From the NCBI GenBank assembly GCA_949825065.1, contig OX463845.1:23848728-23912727 (forward strand): 64,000 nt of DNA, in the 5' to 3' direction. The stretch is from Odontocerum albicorne (taxonomy: Eukaryota > Arthropoda > Insecta > Trichoptera > Odontoceridae). Shown one piece after another: positions 1 to 8,922 of this stretch; the stretch's first letter is position 1, and each line of letters opens with the position of its first letter. The notes under the pieces are model-generated. The model was not told the DNA's origin. It did no database searches and was given only the letters and a program-made list of their open reading frames with translations. The position numbers and the translations under genes were made by a program.

Positions 1-509
1 TGGGTCTTGACTGGAAGGAAGACTGGTTATTCCATTTTATCTTAAACTTTATGTTATGTAATATGCTGTGATATCATCAAGAAAGATTTTATTTTTTTCT
101 TCTCAAGTCTTGTATTTTTTGTTGAATTTGATTATTTTTTACTTTCCATGTTGTACTATACGAGTACATTGATATTTTCATCCATCATATTTTGAAAGAA
201 TTCTTTTTTTTTTCAAGATCTTAGGTTATCTTTTGTTAATAATTGTTTCTGTAATATGTAAAGGGCACTTAAATAGTGATGATTTTGGCAATATATATTA
301 TTAAGTAGTTTTTTTTGTGAAGCCTATTTGCCTTAGAACAAGCATAACTTAGTTTGGTAAGAATTTGAAACAATTTAAATTTACTAATAATTGGTTCTGT
401 CTATGATACATTAGGCGGGCTTGATGTAGCACAGTCAAAAGAACCAGAGTAATTCAAGCTATGATCAGTAATATTTTGATGTACAATCAAACATTATTTC
501 TATTTTCAG
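1..509 (+). other. Probable intron of the RGG-tail gene
   Basis: AT-rich sequence with no open frame of interest. It ends in a pyrimidine-rich run and AG at 508-509, immediately before the open exon at 510, so I read it as the intron leading into that exon. No upstream exon is recognisable. Confidence 0.5.
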
Positions 510-649
510 AAGAGGTCGGGTGCCGTGGGGAGTGGTAGGCATGGCGGGTGCTGTCTCAGCTGAAGAATCACCCCCACCACACTTTGGTAGGAGCTCCTCA
601 CAGCATTTCCAGCCTCCCATGATGCAGCACGCAGCCAATCAGTATTCTG
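510..649 (+). CDS. Penultimate coding exon, RGG-tail protein (unidentified)
   Basis: This 140-bp exon lies between an acceptor (ttttcag, 503-509) and a donor (GTAAAT at 650). Only one frame is open throughout. It reads RGRVPWGVVGMAG, then an acidic/proline patch (SAEESPPPHF) and a Ser/Gln/Met-rich stretch ending AANQYS. The first base completes a codon begun upstream and the exon ends after the first base of a Gly codon, which exon 1191-1263 completes. GC content is clearly above the flanks. RG dipeptides and low-complexity Q/P/S sequence are usual in RNA-binding proteins. I cannot name the gene. The C-terminus of the m6A-methyltransferase subunit virilizer is one possibility by general character only, not by a remembered match. 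Confidence 0.55.
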
Positions 650-1190
650 GTAAATATTATTGTTTCATTACTTACTGCTGTATTCTGATGATGTATTGTT
701 GTAATAAGTAGATCAAGGGTCGCTAACTTTAAAACTCAAAGAGCTAAAAAAGGTACCTAGTAACTTATCCAAGAGCCCTCCCAAGAATTAATAATAGACA
801 GCTACAAAGCTAGAACTAACGGTGCAAAGCAGCTACTAAAACTAGTCCAGGACTTGTTGGAAATGGAGTACTAAGCAAAAATCCTAACCACTGTGTTATG
901 ACATTGACTTGCACAGCTACTTTGAAGACACATAATGTATTCTGCAAAACGTTGTAGACTCAGTTCGTACCAAAATGCCTTATTTTGTAACTGCTCTCAT
1001 ATGTAATCTTTTTCTATGAAGATATATTTCTTTGAAATTCTTCCACAATTGTTTCTGGATAGGTTAATTAAAATCCTCTTAACTTACTAAACAATTTTTT
1101 CAACAGTTCAATTTTTTTATATCAAATAAATCGCCCAGTCACACATACCATTAAATGACCTAAATATAATATTTAATTATTTCTTACCAG
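650..1190 (+). other. Intron between the two exons
   Basis: A 541-bp AT-rich interval with GTAAAT at its 5' end and TTCTTACCAG at its 3' end. No coding or repeat feature is recognised inside. Its phase (1) agrees with the reading frames on both sides. Confidence 0.55.
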
Positions 1191-1263
1191 GTAACAACGG
1201 ATGGAGCCGCGGTGGACGTGGAAGCCGCGGCCTGCGTCACGGTCGACCGTCCTTCATCCGGTA
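1191..1263 (+). CDS. Terminal coding exon with RGG-type C-terminus
   Basis: The exon follows the acceptor TTCTTACCAG. Joined in phase 1, the frame gives GNNGWSRGGRGSRGLRHG and then RPSFIR before a TAG at 1261-1263. SRGGRGSRG is a classic arginine-glycine (RGG/RG) box, often an RNA-binding and arginine-methylation site. This frame fits the RGR opening of the preceding exon and the splice phase, which is why I prefer it over two other long open frames here: a plus frame running to 1409 and an antisense frame 1184-1405. The protein's N-terminal part lies outside the window to the left. Confidence 0.55.
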
Positions 1264-1499
1264 GCATCCATTCCTCAATAGGATCAGACTCATGCCCTGA
1301 CCCTGGCTGGCTCCCGCGCCCTGCCGCGCTCCCGCTCCCTGTGGAAATCCCCCTCCCTGCTGCAACTCCCTCTGCCAGAACAAGTGATAGTGCTATGGAC
1401 AACATATAGTTATAGTCTCTATTTTAAAACAAATCTAACTGCTCTTCCAACTTAAACGTAATCATTTGATTTAAGATATGTATTTATGAAGGCGAGTAT
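1264..1499 (+). other. Putative 3' UTR, GC-rich start
   Basis: After the TAG the DNA stays GC-rich to about 1395, with proline-rich readings in the alternative frame and no frame I can assign. It then falls to AT-rich sequence. No perfect AATAAA lies close to the stop; the first plausible one is near 1798, beyond a LINE fragment. Confidence 0.3.
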
Positions 1500-1670
1500 A
1501 CAAGTTAGAAGTGTAAGGTGTGGGTATAAGAGGTTGGCTGGATCAAATGGACCATCTGCATGATGAGTTGTTTGAATATGGAAGAGGCAATAGTTGTGTG
1601 TTTGGAAGGCTGTTCTCACTGTCTACTCCGCAAGGGACACCGTGTAATATGTATGTATTTTTGTAGGCCA
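1500..1670 (+). mobile_element. LINE-A 3' end, plus orientation
   Basis: A short 3' fragment. 'ctactccgcaagggacaccgtgt' followed by ATGTATGT-like tail is the LINE-A 3' terminus, seen in reverse as 'cgtgtcccttgcggggtaggcag' at 57930 and elsewhere. The sequence before it matches the end of the LINE-A coding part seen near 18260-18360. Confidence 0.6.
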
Positions 1671-2670
1671 ACTGTGGAATTTTCCAACAGTTTTCTGTGT
1701 TAGATCAGAATTTAAAACTGGGAGAAATGTATGGCGGAATTATCTCGAAATACTAAAACACAGACTTGGATCAGAATAGCCAACCCCCCAATTGAATTGA
1801 ATAAAAGCAATATCAGCTTGTCTGCTTCCAAAGAAATATCGTCTGTTAAAAAAAAACTGTTTGAGGACCTATGTGTACCTCAACTTGACTTAACAGTGCC
1901 GATGAATAATTCGTCATCTTATTGTTACTAATATTGAACTCAAATCTCTTTTTATGAACACTGTCTTCAAAATCAAGATGATTTAAATAATCTAGTGCCC
2001 ACCGAAATTCTCAAACAATCAAAACTCATTCATGAATTTCAACTGATATTTGGCACACAAATGTACTGGCGGGGGAATATAAGCATGATACTCAAGCTCA
2101 TATAGATACAGATACAGATTTATGCTGGACAGGAGTGAGACCCTGAGGTATTACATTGGAAGGGGGGACCTTAGGTATTAGAAAATATTACATATTTGAG
2201 TACTATACATCACAAATTCAATAGTATTTAAGTTATGGATAAGGCTTATTTCTCACAAAAATTGTGTTACTAATGCAATAGTGATAGAGTTAAGAATTTA
2301 TGTACAGTATAAAGATGAAAATGTGTAAATTAGAAATGTAACATAATATTTGTCGTTAGTCCAAAGAAAGACAAATGGAACAGAGAATACTGCCACATCT
2401 GTTGGTTTAGCGCTGACCTCAGTGAATATCTTGATTACAGTTCAACAGGGGCAGGTAAATAAACTGTTAGTTGACATAACATATTGAATGCCAATGTCCT
2501 AAAAAACATAACGTAACTTCCATTTCTATAACACTGCTTGGTATCTGAATTATTCTCATTTTTTAACTCTTAATTTCATTGTTAAATCTTGAAACTAAAA
2601 CACATTTAATATTAAATCAATCATATGTGTAAATCATTGATAACTCCACTGAGCACTGAGACTCTAATCT
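1671..2670. other. No confident feature; one short unassigned ORF
   Basis: An open frame at 1731-1931 (+) encodes 66 residues with a Lys/Ser-rich middle (SASKEISSVKKKLFEDL). It has no family signature, and 66 codons is within chance range for the window. The rest shows nothing beyond AT-rich sequence. Confidence 0.3.
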
Positions 2671-2862
2671 AAGTGTATTGTATTGCTCAACCTGGCGGGT
2701 TTATTACAATGTGGCCATCTCTTCGAACCAACCAGAAAGATATTTAAACTAGCCTTGAGTGTCAGCGACCTGTTTCAAAAATCTGGATACCAACGGGAAT
2801 TGAATCTACAACCCCCTGGTTAGAAGACAGGTCTTACCAACTAGGCTACAGAAGTCGTCGTG
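2671..2862 (-). mobile_element. SINE-A (tRNA-derived), complete copy
   Basis: In minus orientation it has a tRNA-like head with A-box 'tagcctagttggtaagac' and a B-box near 2805 (degenerate GGTTCAATTCC type), then a body containing 'tctggttggttcgaagagatgg' and a tail ending 'acccgccaggtt'. The same order recurs at 19026, 31468 and 49990, which defines the family. Confidence 0.7.
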
Positions 2863-4128
2863 TGTGCTGTTGCGGAATTTATACTGAGCTCAAACATTGA
2901 GTGTTTTTAATGATATACATTAAATATGCATTTTTATGAATAAATTTGTATGTTAAAAATTTTTAATCATGTTTTTGATTACGTATAAAAAGTGACATCT
3001 TCAACTTTCAATTGTTTTTTAAATTTATTTTCTAAGTTATGTAAAACATGAAAAAAAATCTGTTATATTAGTGTAATGTTTCAATAGTTTTTCAACATTT
3101 GAGTGGTATTACGTACTAGTTGTGTTCAAATAAGAAATTCAAAAAATCCAGTGAAGTTTCTGAATGTATATTAGTGTAATGTAATTTGATTTGACCAAAA
3201 TCAAGATATTATTATGCAACTGATGTGTACCACAATGCCATTTGGGGCATTCATTATCACTACCTCTGATGTATCTTCGGTCTTATCTTATTTCACTACA
3301 AAATGTTATGTGTTGTAAAACGTCAGTGTAAATAAGAATCACATAGATTTTTTATTTATTTTTATTCTTACAGAATTAAGAATTCTGTAAGATTAAAAAT
3401 AAATAAAATTAATTAATTCTTACAGAATACTTGAAAAAGTATAGAATACAAGTGAAAGAAATCATACCTTGATGTATTGTATTTATTATATTATAATTTC
3501 TACCTTTTGTTTAAAAATAATATCAAAAATCGAAATAAAACTTGACATAACTAAGAGTCAATCTTGTGCAATTAAACTGAAAGGCATGAAATGTGACAAT
3601 ATCTTTGCCTCATTCATGTTTCAAAAGATGCCTCTCTCTTATCAAAAAGTGATCGAACACTGTAGTTTACATCTAAAATTATTCTGTAAATCAAATCTGA
3701 CTTAGGTTGGCCCCGTCAGAGATTTTCCATCAATCTAATTGCTATCATTTTGACTGATTTTGCTTGTTAGTAATTTTAATTATAATCATAACATATATAT
3801 CTTATTTTTCACTTCACTTTGATGAGCTTTCAATGTGAATTTAGACTGGCGAGTCAAATGGGAAAAATATTATTAGACCACCCATAGTAGAAAACTTCAT
3901 AAATGTTTTCTAATACATGTATCATTTGATTTACGCAGTTTTACCTAAACGCAGTTATAAAAAATGTACTTTTTATAAGACAATGGATTTCTATGTTATT
4001 TAAATTTTGTCTAGCAAATTATTCACCTTGGATGACTGTGCACTAGCTTCAGTGTGCTTGACACTGGAGGTCAGGTCAGCGGAGAGACAAACTAGCAACT
4101 CAATAAATAGCTTATTAATATGCAATAA
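2863..4128. other. AT-rich DNA with one palindrome, otherwise nothing
   Basis: No coding or family signature is seen. The open frame at 3469-3705 (+, 78 residues) has no recognisable motif. A palindrome at about 3345-3414 is listed separately. Confidence 0.3.
3345..3414. repeat. Palindrome, arms about 33 bp
   Basis: Two arms, 'ttatttttattcttacagaa' and its reverse complement with few mismatches, meet at aatt/aaga near 3380. The core 'ttcttacagaatt' then recurs a third time at 3416-3428. The DNA could extrude a hairpin. It may be the remnant of an AT-rich foldback element. Confidence 0.6.
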
Positions 4129-4565
4129 TTGTCAGTCACAAAATTTTTTCTATTTATTTTATTCTCACATTATATAGTTAGTACTAGTGTATTAAAAAAT
4201 AATATTTTTACCAATAAAAAGTTATGTTTTATTATAACTTTCTTTGATTTTAATAGGCTGGTAGATTCGTTTTATGCATTTTTTTGGCATTTGTTCTGTA
4301 CCTCTATTGAAGTGAGTTTTGATATTCTGGAACATATCTTCAAATTTCGTATAACTTTGTTGTATATTGTTTATAGTTATGGCATTGACACTGTGGAGGT
4401 TTAAATACATTGTAATTTGTTTTGTTTGTTCACCCATGCTTGTTTGTGCTCCCCTGATGATGAGGTGAAAGCCTTGAAACCGGTGGGGTTATACCGTTAC
4501 AAAAAGTGAAATTAACAGTGCAAAAGTGAAATTAACGGTGAAATTAAAATTAAAACAAATTACAA
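4129..4565 (+). mobile_element. Putative Penelope-like element fragment
   Basis: The block 'cctgatgatgaggtgaaag', followed by CCTTGAAACCGG and a pairing ACCG segment, recurs at 48285-48420. Around it the sequence 'attgtttatagttatggcattgac' lies upstream here but inverted downstream in the second copy. Terminal repeats in mixed orientation and a CTGATGA...GAAA signature are traits of Penelope-like elements. The open frames at 4129-4404 (+) and 4222-4437 (-) show no RT or GIY-YIG motif, so the assignment rests on the terminal block alone. Confidence 0.3.
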
Positions 4566-4718
4566 TAAATTTGTTGTCTCAATTTACATGATTTTTTTTA
4601 TATGTATCGATTGCATAAATCGAGGGATGAGTGCACTTTTTTAGGGTAAGCTTACAACATAAATTTTGTTTATGTTATGTAAGCATTTCCTTATAGCCAC
4701 AGAATAATTTATTATAAA

Positions 4719-4752
4719 ACTAGCTGTACCCGGCCACGCGTTGCTGTGGCTC
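4719..4752 (-). other. Helitron 3' terminus: hairpin plus CTAG|T
   Basis: On the minus strand GCCACAGCAACGCGTGGC can pair GCCAC with GTGGC. It is followed by CGGGTACAG and CTAG-T. A stem-loop a few bases before CTRR-T is the recognised Helitron 3' end and transposition terminator. Confidence 0.65.
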
Positions 4753-4842
4753 AGTCTGGTTAAATGGAAAAGAAAGAAAAGAGAAAGCACACGTTTCTAA
4801 TATGTTTAATTTCACAATGCTTGTGGGTATACAATATTTTTT

Positions 4843-5220
4843 ATGTCTTTCAGCCACTCTGTCTGTCGCTTTCATTCTCTTGAGAACGAAGTAGATCTGA
4901 AACTGCAAAACGCGATCGCCGTGCTCGCAACCGTGCATCCTCAAGTCTCGCTGCACGTTGCTCTGCTACTTCCTCAGCATTTTGATGAACTAAAGCAGAT
5001 CGATTGCACTAAAAAAGAAGAAAGAAAGTTATAACAAAAAAATATAAAATTGCGAAACATTAAAAAAGGAACTGAATAATATTGTTAAGTTCGTAGATGT
5101 CTTTGTTCTTGGCGGCAAGAATAGCTCGTTCACTCAGCCAATCGTGATTCTTATAATTGATTTGAATATTGGGAAATACTTTTTCAACCAATTTTTCTTT
5201 TGACGTCACTAAATTGCAGA
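4843..5220. repeat. Direct repeat 1a inside Helitron
   Basis: This segment (cagccactct through the 'gcggcaagaatagctcgttc' block to 'ttcttttgacg') is repeated at 5569-5920 with scattered substitutions and small indels. Both carry the same helicase-end sequence. Confidence 0.7.
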
Positions 5221-5341
5221 AGTTATGAGGCAATGAAATTCGTCCTGAGGTCATATCAACCGGCACCTTTCCGTTCCCAATTTCGAGCAATTGATGTGAG
5301 AATATCTCAGCTGATCGATCGTTTTGCAGCTGGACAAGCAT
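5060..5341 (-). pseudogene. Helitron PIF1-like helicase fragment
   Basis: The open frame of 93 residues reads LQNDRSAEIFSHQLLEIGNG, then KVPVDMTSGRISLP, then NYKNHDWLSERAILAAKNKD. This order (LQND, the QLLxIGNGK segment, the WLSERAILxxKN segment) is characteristic of the C-terminal helicase region of animal Helitron proteins, where the last part lies near conserved helicase motifs. It lacks the Walker A motif and the Rep domain. The frame continues in spirit into an Arg-rich segment (4850-5010) but with interruptions. It lies close to the 3' terminus, as expected for a Helitron helicase end. Confidence 0.7.
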
Positions 5342-5568
5342 TTGTCAAATAGGAGTATTGTTAAGGAAATATTTATCAAATAGGAGTATCGTTAAGGAAA
5401 AACAGAGATAATTGGAACTAATTAAATGTTGAGGGAAGATAAATAGATAATTGGAACTAATTAAAAAAAAGTCTCAATTTCTACATACGATTTGATAGAT
5501 TTTGAAATATAAACATAGAGATAAAATTAAATTCTATATAAAAAGATACTTTTGATATTCCTACTAAC

Positions 5569-5920
5569 GTCTTCCAGCCACTCTCAGCCTGTCGCATTCA
5601 ATCTGTTGAGAACGAAGCAGTTCTGAACCTGCAGAATGTGATTGCCATGCTCGCAATCGTGCATCCTCAAGTCTGGCTGCACGTCACTGCTGCTTCCCCG
5701 GCATTTTGATGAACTAAAGCAGATCGATTGCACTGAAAAAGAAAAAAGATAGTTAGAACAAAAACATTAGAAAAGGAACTGAATAATATTGTTAAGTTCG
5801 TAGACGTCGTTGTTCTTGGCGGCAAGAATAGCTCGTTCACTCCGCCAATCGTGATTCTTATAATTGATTTGAATGTTGGGAAATACTTTTTCAACCAATT
5901 CTTCTTTTGACGGCACTTTA
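5569..5920. repeat. Direct repeat 1b inside Helitron
   Basis: Second copy of the 4843-5220 segment. Its minus-strand translation (CNRSALVHQNAGEAA, EDARLRA) matches the first copy, with frameshifts. It ends within the same 'ttcttttgacg' sequence and is directly followed by repeat 2a. Confidence 0.7.
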
Positions 5921-6170
5921 TTATTTAGGTAAATACATTACAAAAAACTAACAATAATGACAAATTAATACATCTTGTTACAAATTAGCAAAAATGTGGC
6001 AGTTCGTTAAAATCAAATGTGACGTTTATCAAAAGTTTATGTTAGTTGCATGAAACACGTGAAACTTTAAATAATTCAAATGTATAAAGCATACACAAAT
6101 ATACACCATGAATTCAAATGAAAATCAATCGACACAGTTCAAATTCACCGCTAATTGCACTGAAAAATAA
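5921..6170. repeat. Direct repeat 2a (about 250 bp)
   Basis: Begins ttatttaggtaaatacatta and ends cactgaaaaataa. A second copy at 6444-6693 differs at only a handful of positions. The spacer (6171-6443) has a 70-codon open frame with no recognisable motif. Confidence 0.8.
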
Positions 6171-6443
6171 GAAAAACGTAGCAATTGATTTATCTACCGC
6201 ATCATGGCAGTTATTGGCTTCCTGGATTCCCTCAGTTCATTTCTTGGCGTCTCTGGAAGAAAGGGATCAAATTAATCACATATTCGGTTTGATGTTTCTG
6301 AATAATGTTATTATACTTTGGAAACTCTAGGCAAGTCCTATGACAGTTGACAAATTTGCCCCAATACAACCTTGTAACGACGTTCAGTAATTTTAATTAT
6401 TTTATCGACTTTAATATAAGGCTCGATTCTAATAAATAGCAAG

Positions 6444-6693
6444 TTATTTAGGTAAATACATTACAAAAAACTAACTATAATGACAAATTAATACATCTTG
6501 TTACAAATTAGCAAAAATGTGGCAGTTTGTTAAAATCAAATGTGATATTTACCAAAAGTTTACGTTAGTTGCATGAAACACGTGAAACTTTTAATAATTC
6601 AAATGTATAAAGCATACACAAATACATACCATGAATTCAAATGAAAATCAATCGACACAGTTCAAATTCACCGCTAATTGCACTGAAAAATAA
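6444..6693. repeat. Direct repeat 2b (about 250 bp)
   Basis: Near-identical second copy of 5921-6170, 523 bp downstream. The small divergence implies a duplication younger than the element's own decay. Confidence 0.8.
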
Positions 6694-7190
6694 AAAAATC
6701 AGTTAGAAAAACGAAGTGAAACAGCAAGTGACATATTACGAAATGACGTATTAAAATTTAATATGAGTGTTACTTTTACGCCCAAACAGATTGCGCTTGT
6801 TTTTGAACACGAACTATTTGAAAATTTATTATTTAATATTCTAAATCAAAATGAAAATAAGTCGAAATCTATATTGCTTGTGTTGCGGTCACGTTCAACA
6901 GGAGGTGCTCCCATTATTAGAAGAAAAAAAATATAAATCAACATGCTTGTATACGAATGTAACCTTTTGTAAAAATTTCAAAGTAATGAAAGATAAAGAC
7001 AAACAGTTAAAAAACGAAATGAAATAATCGGAAATTTATTTATATAGATATTTAATTATTTAATATTAATTCCGAAACGTCGAAAATGCAATGTGACATA
7101 ACTGTCAATGAGAATTGTTTAGTTTGCGTGTGTCGCTGCAGGGGGCGCTCCCGTTATTTCGTCTGTTTTATATACTTTTTTATATACAAC

Positions 7191-8789
7191 CAGTGGCGGC
7201 CGGTGGACAAAATAATTGGAGGTTCACCAGAGTAGGTATCCAAATACCAAATAATATACAAATATATATATATTTCATGCCTATTTATAAAGAAGTTCTA
7301 TTCTCCGCTCTTTTTGTTTAGCGAAAACCTCAATGACCCTTTTATTGAAATCAGGTACAGACTGAATTAGCTCTTTTTCGATGCTTAATATTGATACTAG
7401 TAAAGCGTTCAGTCTGTCCTGTCCTGTCCTGGCTCATCGGATTTCCCAAAAATGTTTTTATCCTTTTTATCGTAGAGAAACTCTCAACAGAAGTCATTGG
7501 AATAGTGCATACGAGTTTAAGTAACTTTACAGTCTGAGAAAAATCTTCTAGTAAACCAGTATTATAAAAAAGTTGTAAAATAGACAAAGCGCCATCAGCA
7601 TTGGCAAAATCGTCGCGAGCATAAATTGCACAAGTTCACCTTTTGATTGAACTTTATTTTAAAAATTGTATTTTTTTACCGTCAAAATAAAATGTTCGAG
7701 AAATTTTGACCTATACTCGGTAAATTTTTCGCAATAGAATAATTTTGCTGCATTTAGGTGATTGCTGAATGCAAAACGATGTTTCATTTCACACAAAATT
7801 GTATCGCAGACTTCTTTACAAATAACTTGACTTGAGGTTTTTATTCGTTTAGTCGGTGGTTCAAGAAAATTGTCCGTGGAGTTACGCACATTTTGAACAC
7901 ATTTTTCAAACTCACTGATACGAGTTGTTACGAATTTTAACGAGATCTAAATTCTTAAATTGTAATTGTTTGAACAAAATATCACACAGTGTGGCAGAAG
8001 TTTTTGGAAAAATTTACGCAAACAAACACAATAAATAATCCAAATAGTTATGTTTATCTTGCAAAAGGCTCGTAATATTATATATAGTAGATAGGTAGAA
8101 AAGCGTTTAGCCACGAGACGAAACTGCAAAAATATCATTGAAATAGAGAACGGAATTTCTTACAAGTTACTAAACAAAACAATACAGGAAGAAAGTCGGT
8201 ACCTAATTAAGCAAAAACGTTTGTTAATTTGGAGACATATACTCGCAAAGATATATGTACTAAAAATACGCCCCATTTTAAACGCTAGGAACAAATCATC
8301 CCTTTTATGCAGTGGTCATATTTAAAAAAAAAACTTTAAATTGATGTATTACTATCCCAGCGTACTGTCATATCGCGTCATTCGGGTGTTTCCGAGATCA
8401 CTCGGATATTTCGTGTACGCACTACAATCACTAGAAATTCCTAGAAATCCTTATTCAAATATAGCTGTCTCAAGATTTTATGTTATTTCAAAGCAAATTA
8501 TCATGATTTTGGGGCTGACTCAAATGCGCACGTAGAGCGAGTTCTTCGTGTAATATTATTACACACACATGCTCGCAGAATGCGTCCGGATGCAAAATAC
8601 ATGTATACAAAAAATGTGTTCTAACAAATAGAGTTGCATATTGTAGTGAGCCATGTCGACATAAATATATTTATTTTTCATAAATATTGTTATAATAATA
8701 TACATTTTCCGGATACTTCTTTAAGTGTTTATTGTTATATAAATTTGGTAGTTCGGCGCACGAGAGCACTTATGAGCCAGTCACTACTG
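7191..8789 (-). mobile_element. hAT element inserted in the Helitron
   Basis: The left end is CAGTGGCGGCCGGTGG. The right end, reverse-complemented, is CAGTAGTGACTGGCTC, a diverged terminal inverted repeat. The 8-bp sequence TATACAAC flanks both sides (7183-7190 and 8790-8797), the target duplication length typical of hAT. The outer flanks rejoin into a Helitron 5' region. Coding remnants of the transposase lie at 7351-7889 on the minus strand. No further feature is seen in 7890-8789. Confidence 0.75.
7351..7889 (-). pseudogene. hAT transposase C-terminal remnant (ZMYM1-like type)
   Basis: The upstream piece (7659-7889) has PTKRIKTSSQ and EVCDTILCEMKHRF, then HLNAAKLF. The downstream piece (7351-7587) has LLKLVCTIPMTSVESFSTIK and RIKTFLGNPMSQDR. 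The latter is the C-terminal hAT dimerisation segment, normally TIPVT..AERSFS.LK..K. Here a few residues between TIPMT and ESFS are lost. Frames are broken between the pieces and no DDE catalytic core can be followed. This variant is common in insect hAT elements annotated as zinc-finger MYM-type protein 1-like. Confidence 0.7.
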
Positions 8790-8922
8790 TATACAACCAT
8801 ATATAAAAAAATATATATAAACTTGCTTGTATATGAATGCAACCTTTTGTCAAAATTTCAAAGCAACTTTCGGAGATTGGAGATTTTTAATATACGAACA
8901 TTTACATTTTTATTTATATAGA

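Larger units (their letters stand above)
4720..7048 (-). mobile_element. Helitron (minus), decayed
   Basis: Read on the minus strand, the element starts TCTATATAAATAAATTTCC (plus end 7048) and ends at 4720 with a GC-rich hairpin followed by CTAG and a host T, the CTRR-T signature of Helitrons. Inside are two partial copies of a PIF1-helicase segment, two copies of a 250-bp block (5921 and 6444), and a stretch near 6900-7020 shared with the neighbouring Helitron end at 8800-8922. Known Helitrons encode a Rep/helicase and use rolling-circle transposition. This copy has no intact Rep domain and is non-autonomous. Confidence 0.65.
7049..8922 (-). mobile_element. Second Helitron 5' segment, split by a hAT
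   Basis: The 5' terminus TCTATATAAATAAAAATG (minus) is at 8922. The segments 7049-7190 and 8798-8922 match parts of the first Helitron: the 'gcgctcccgttatttc' region versus 6905-6920, and 'gaatgcaaccttttgtc' versus 6955-6975. No 3' terminus is seen between 7049 and 7190, so this copy is incomplete or a partial tandem of the first. Confidence 0.55.
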
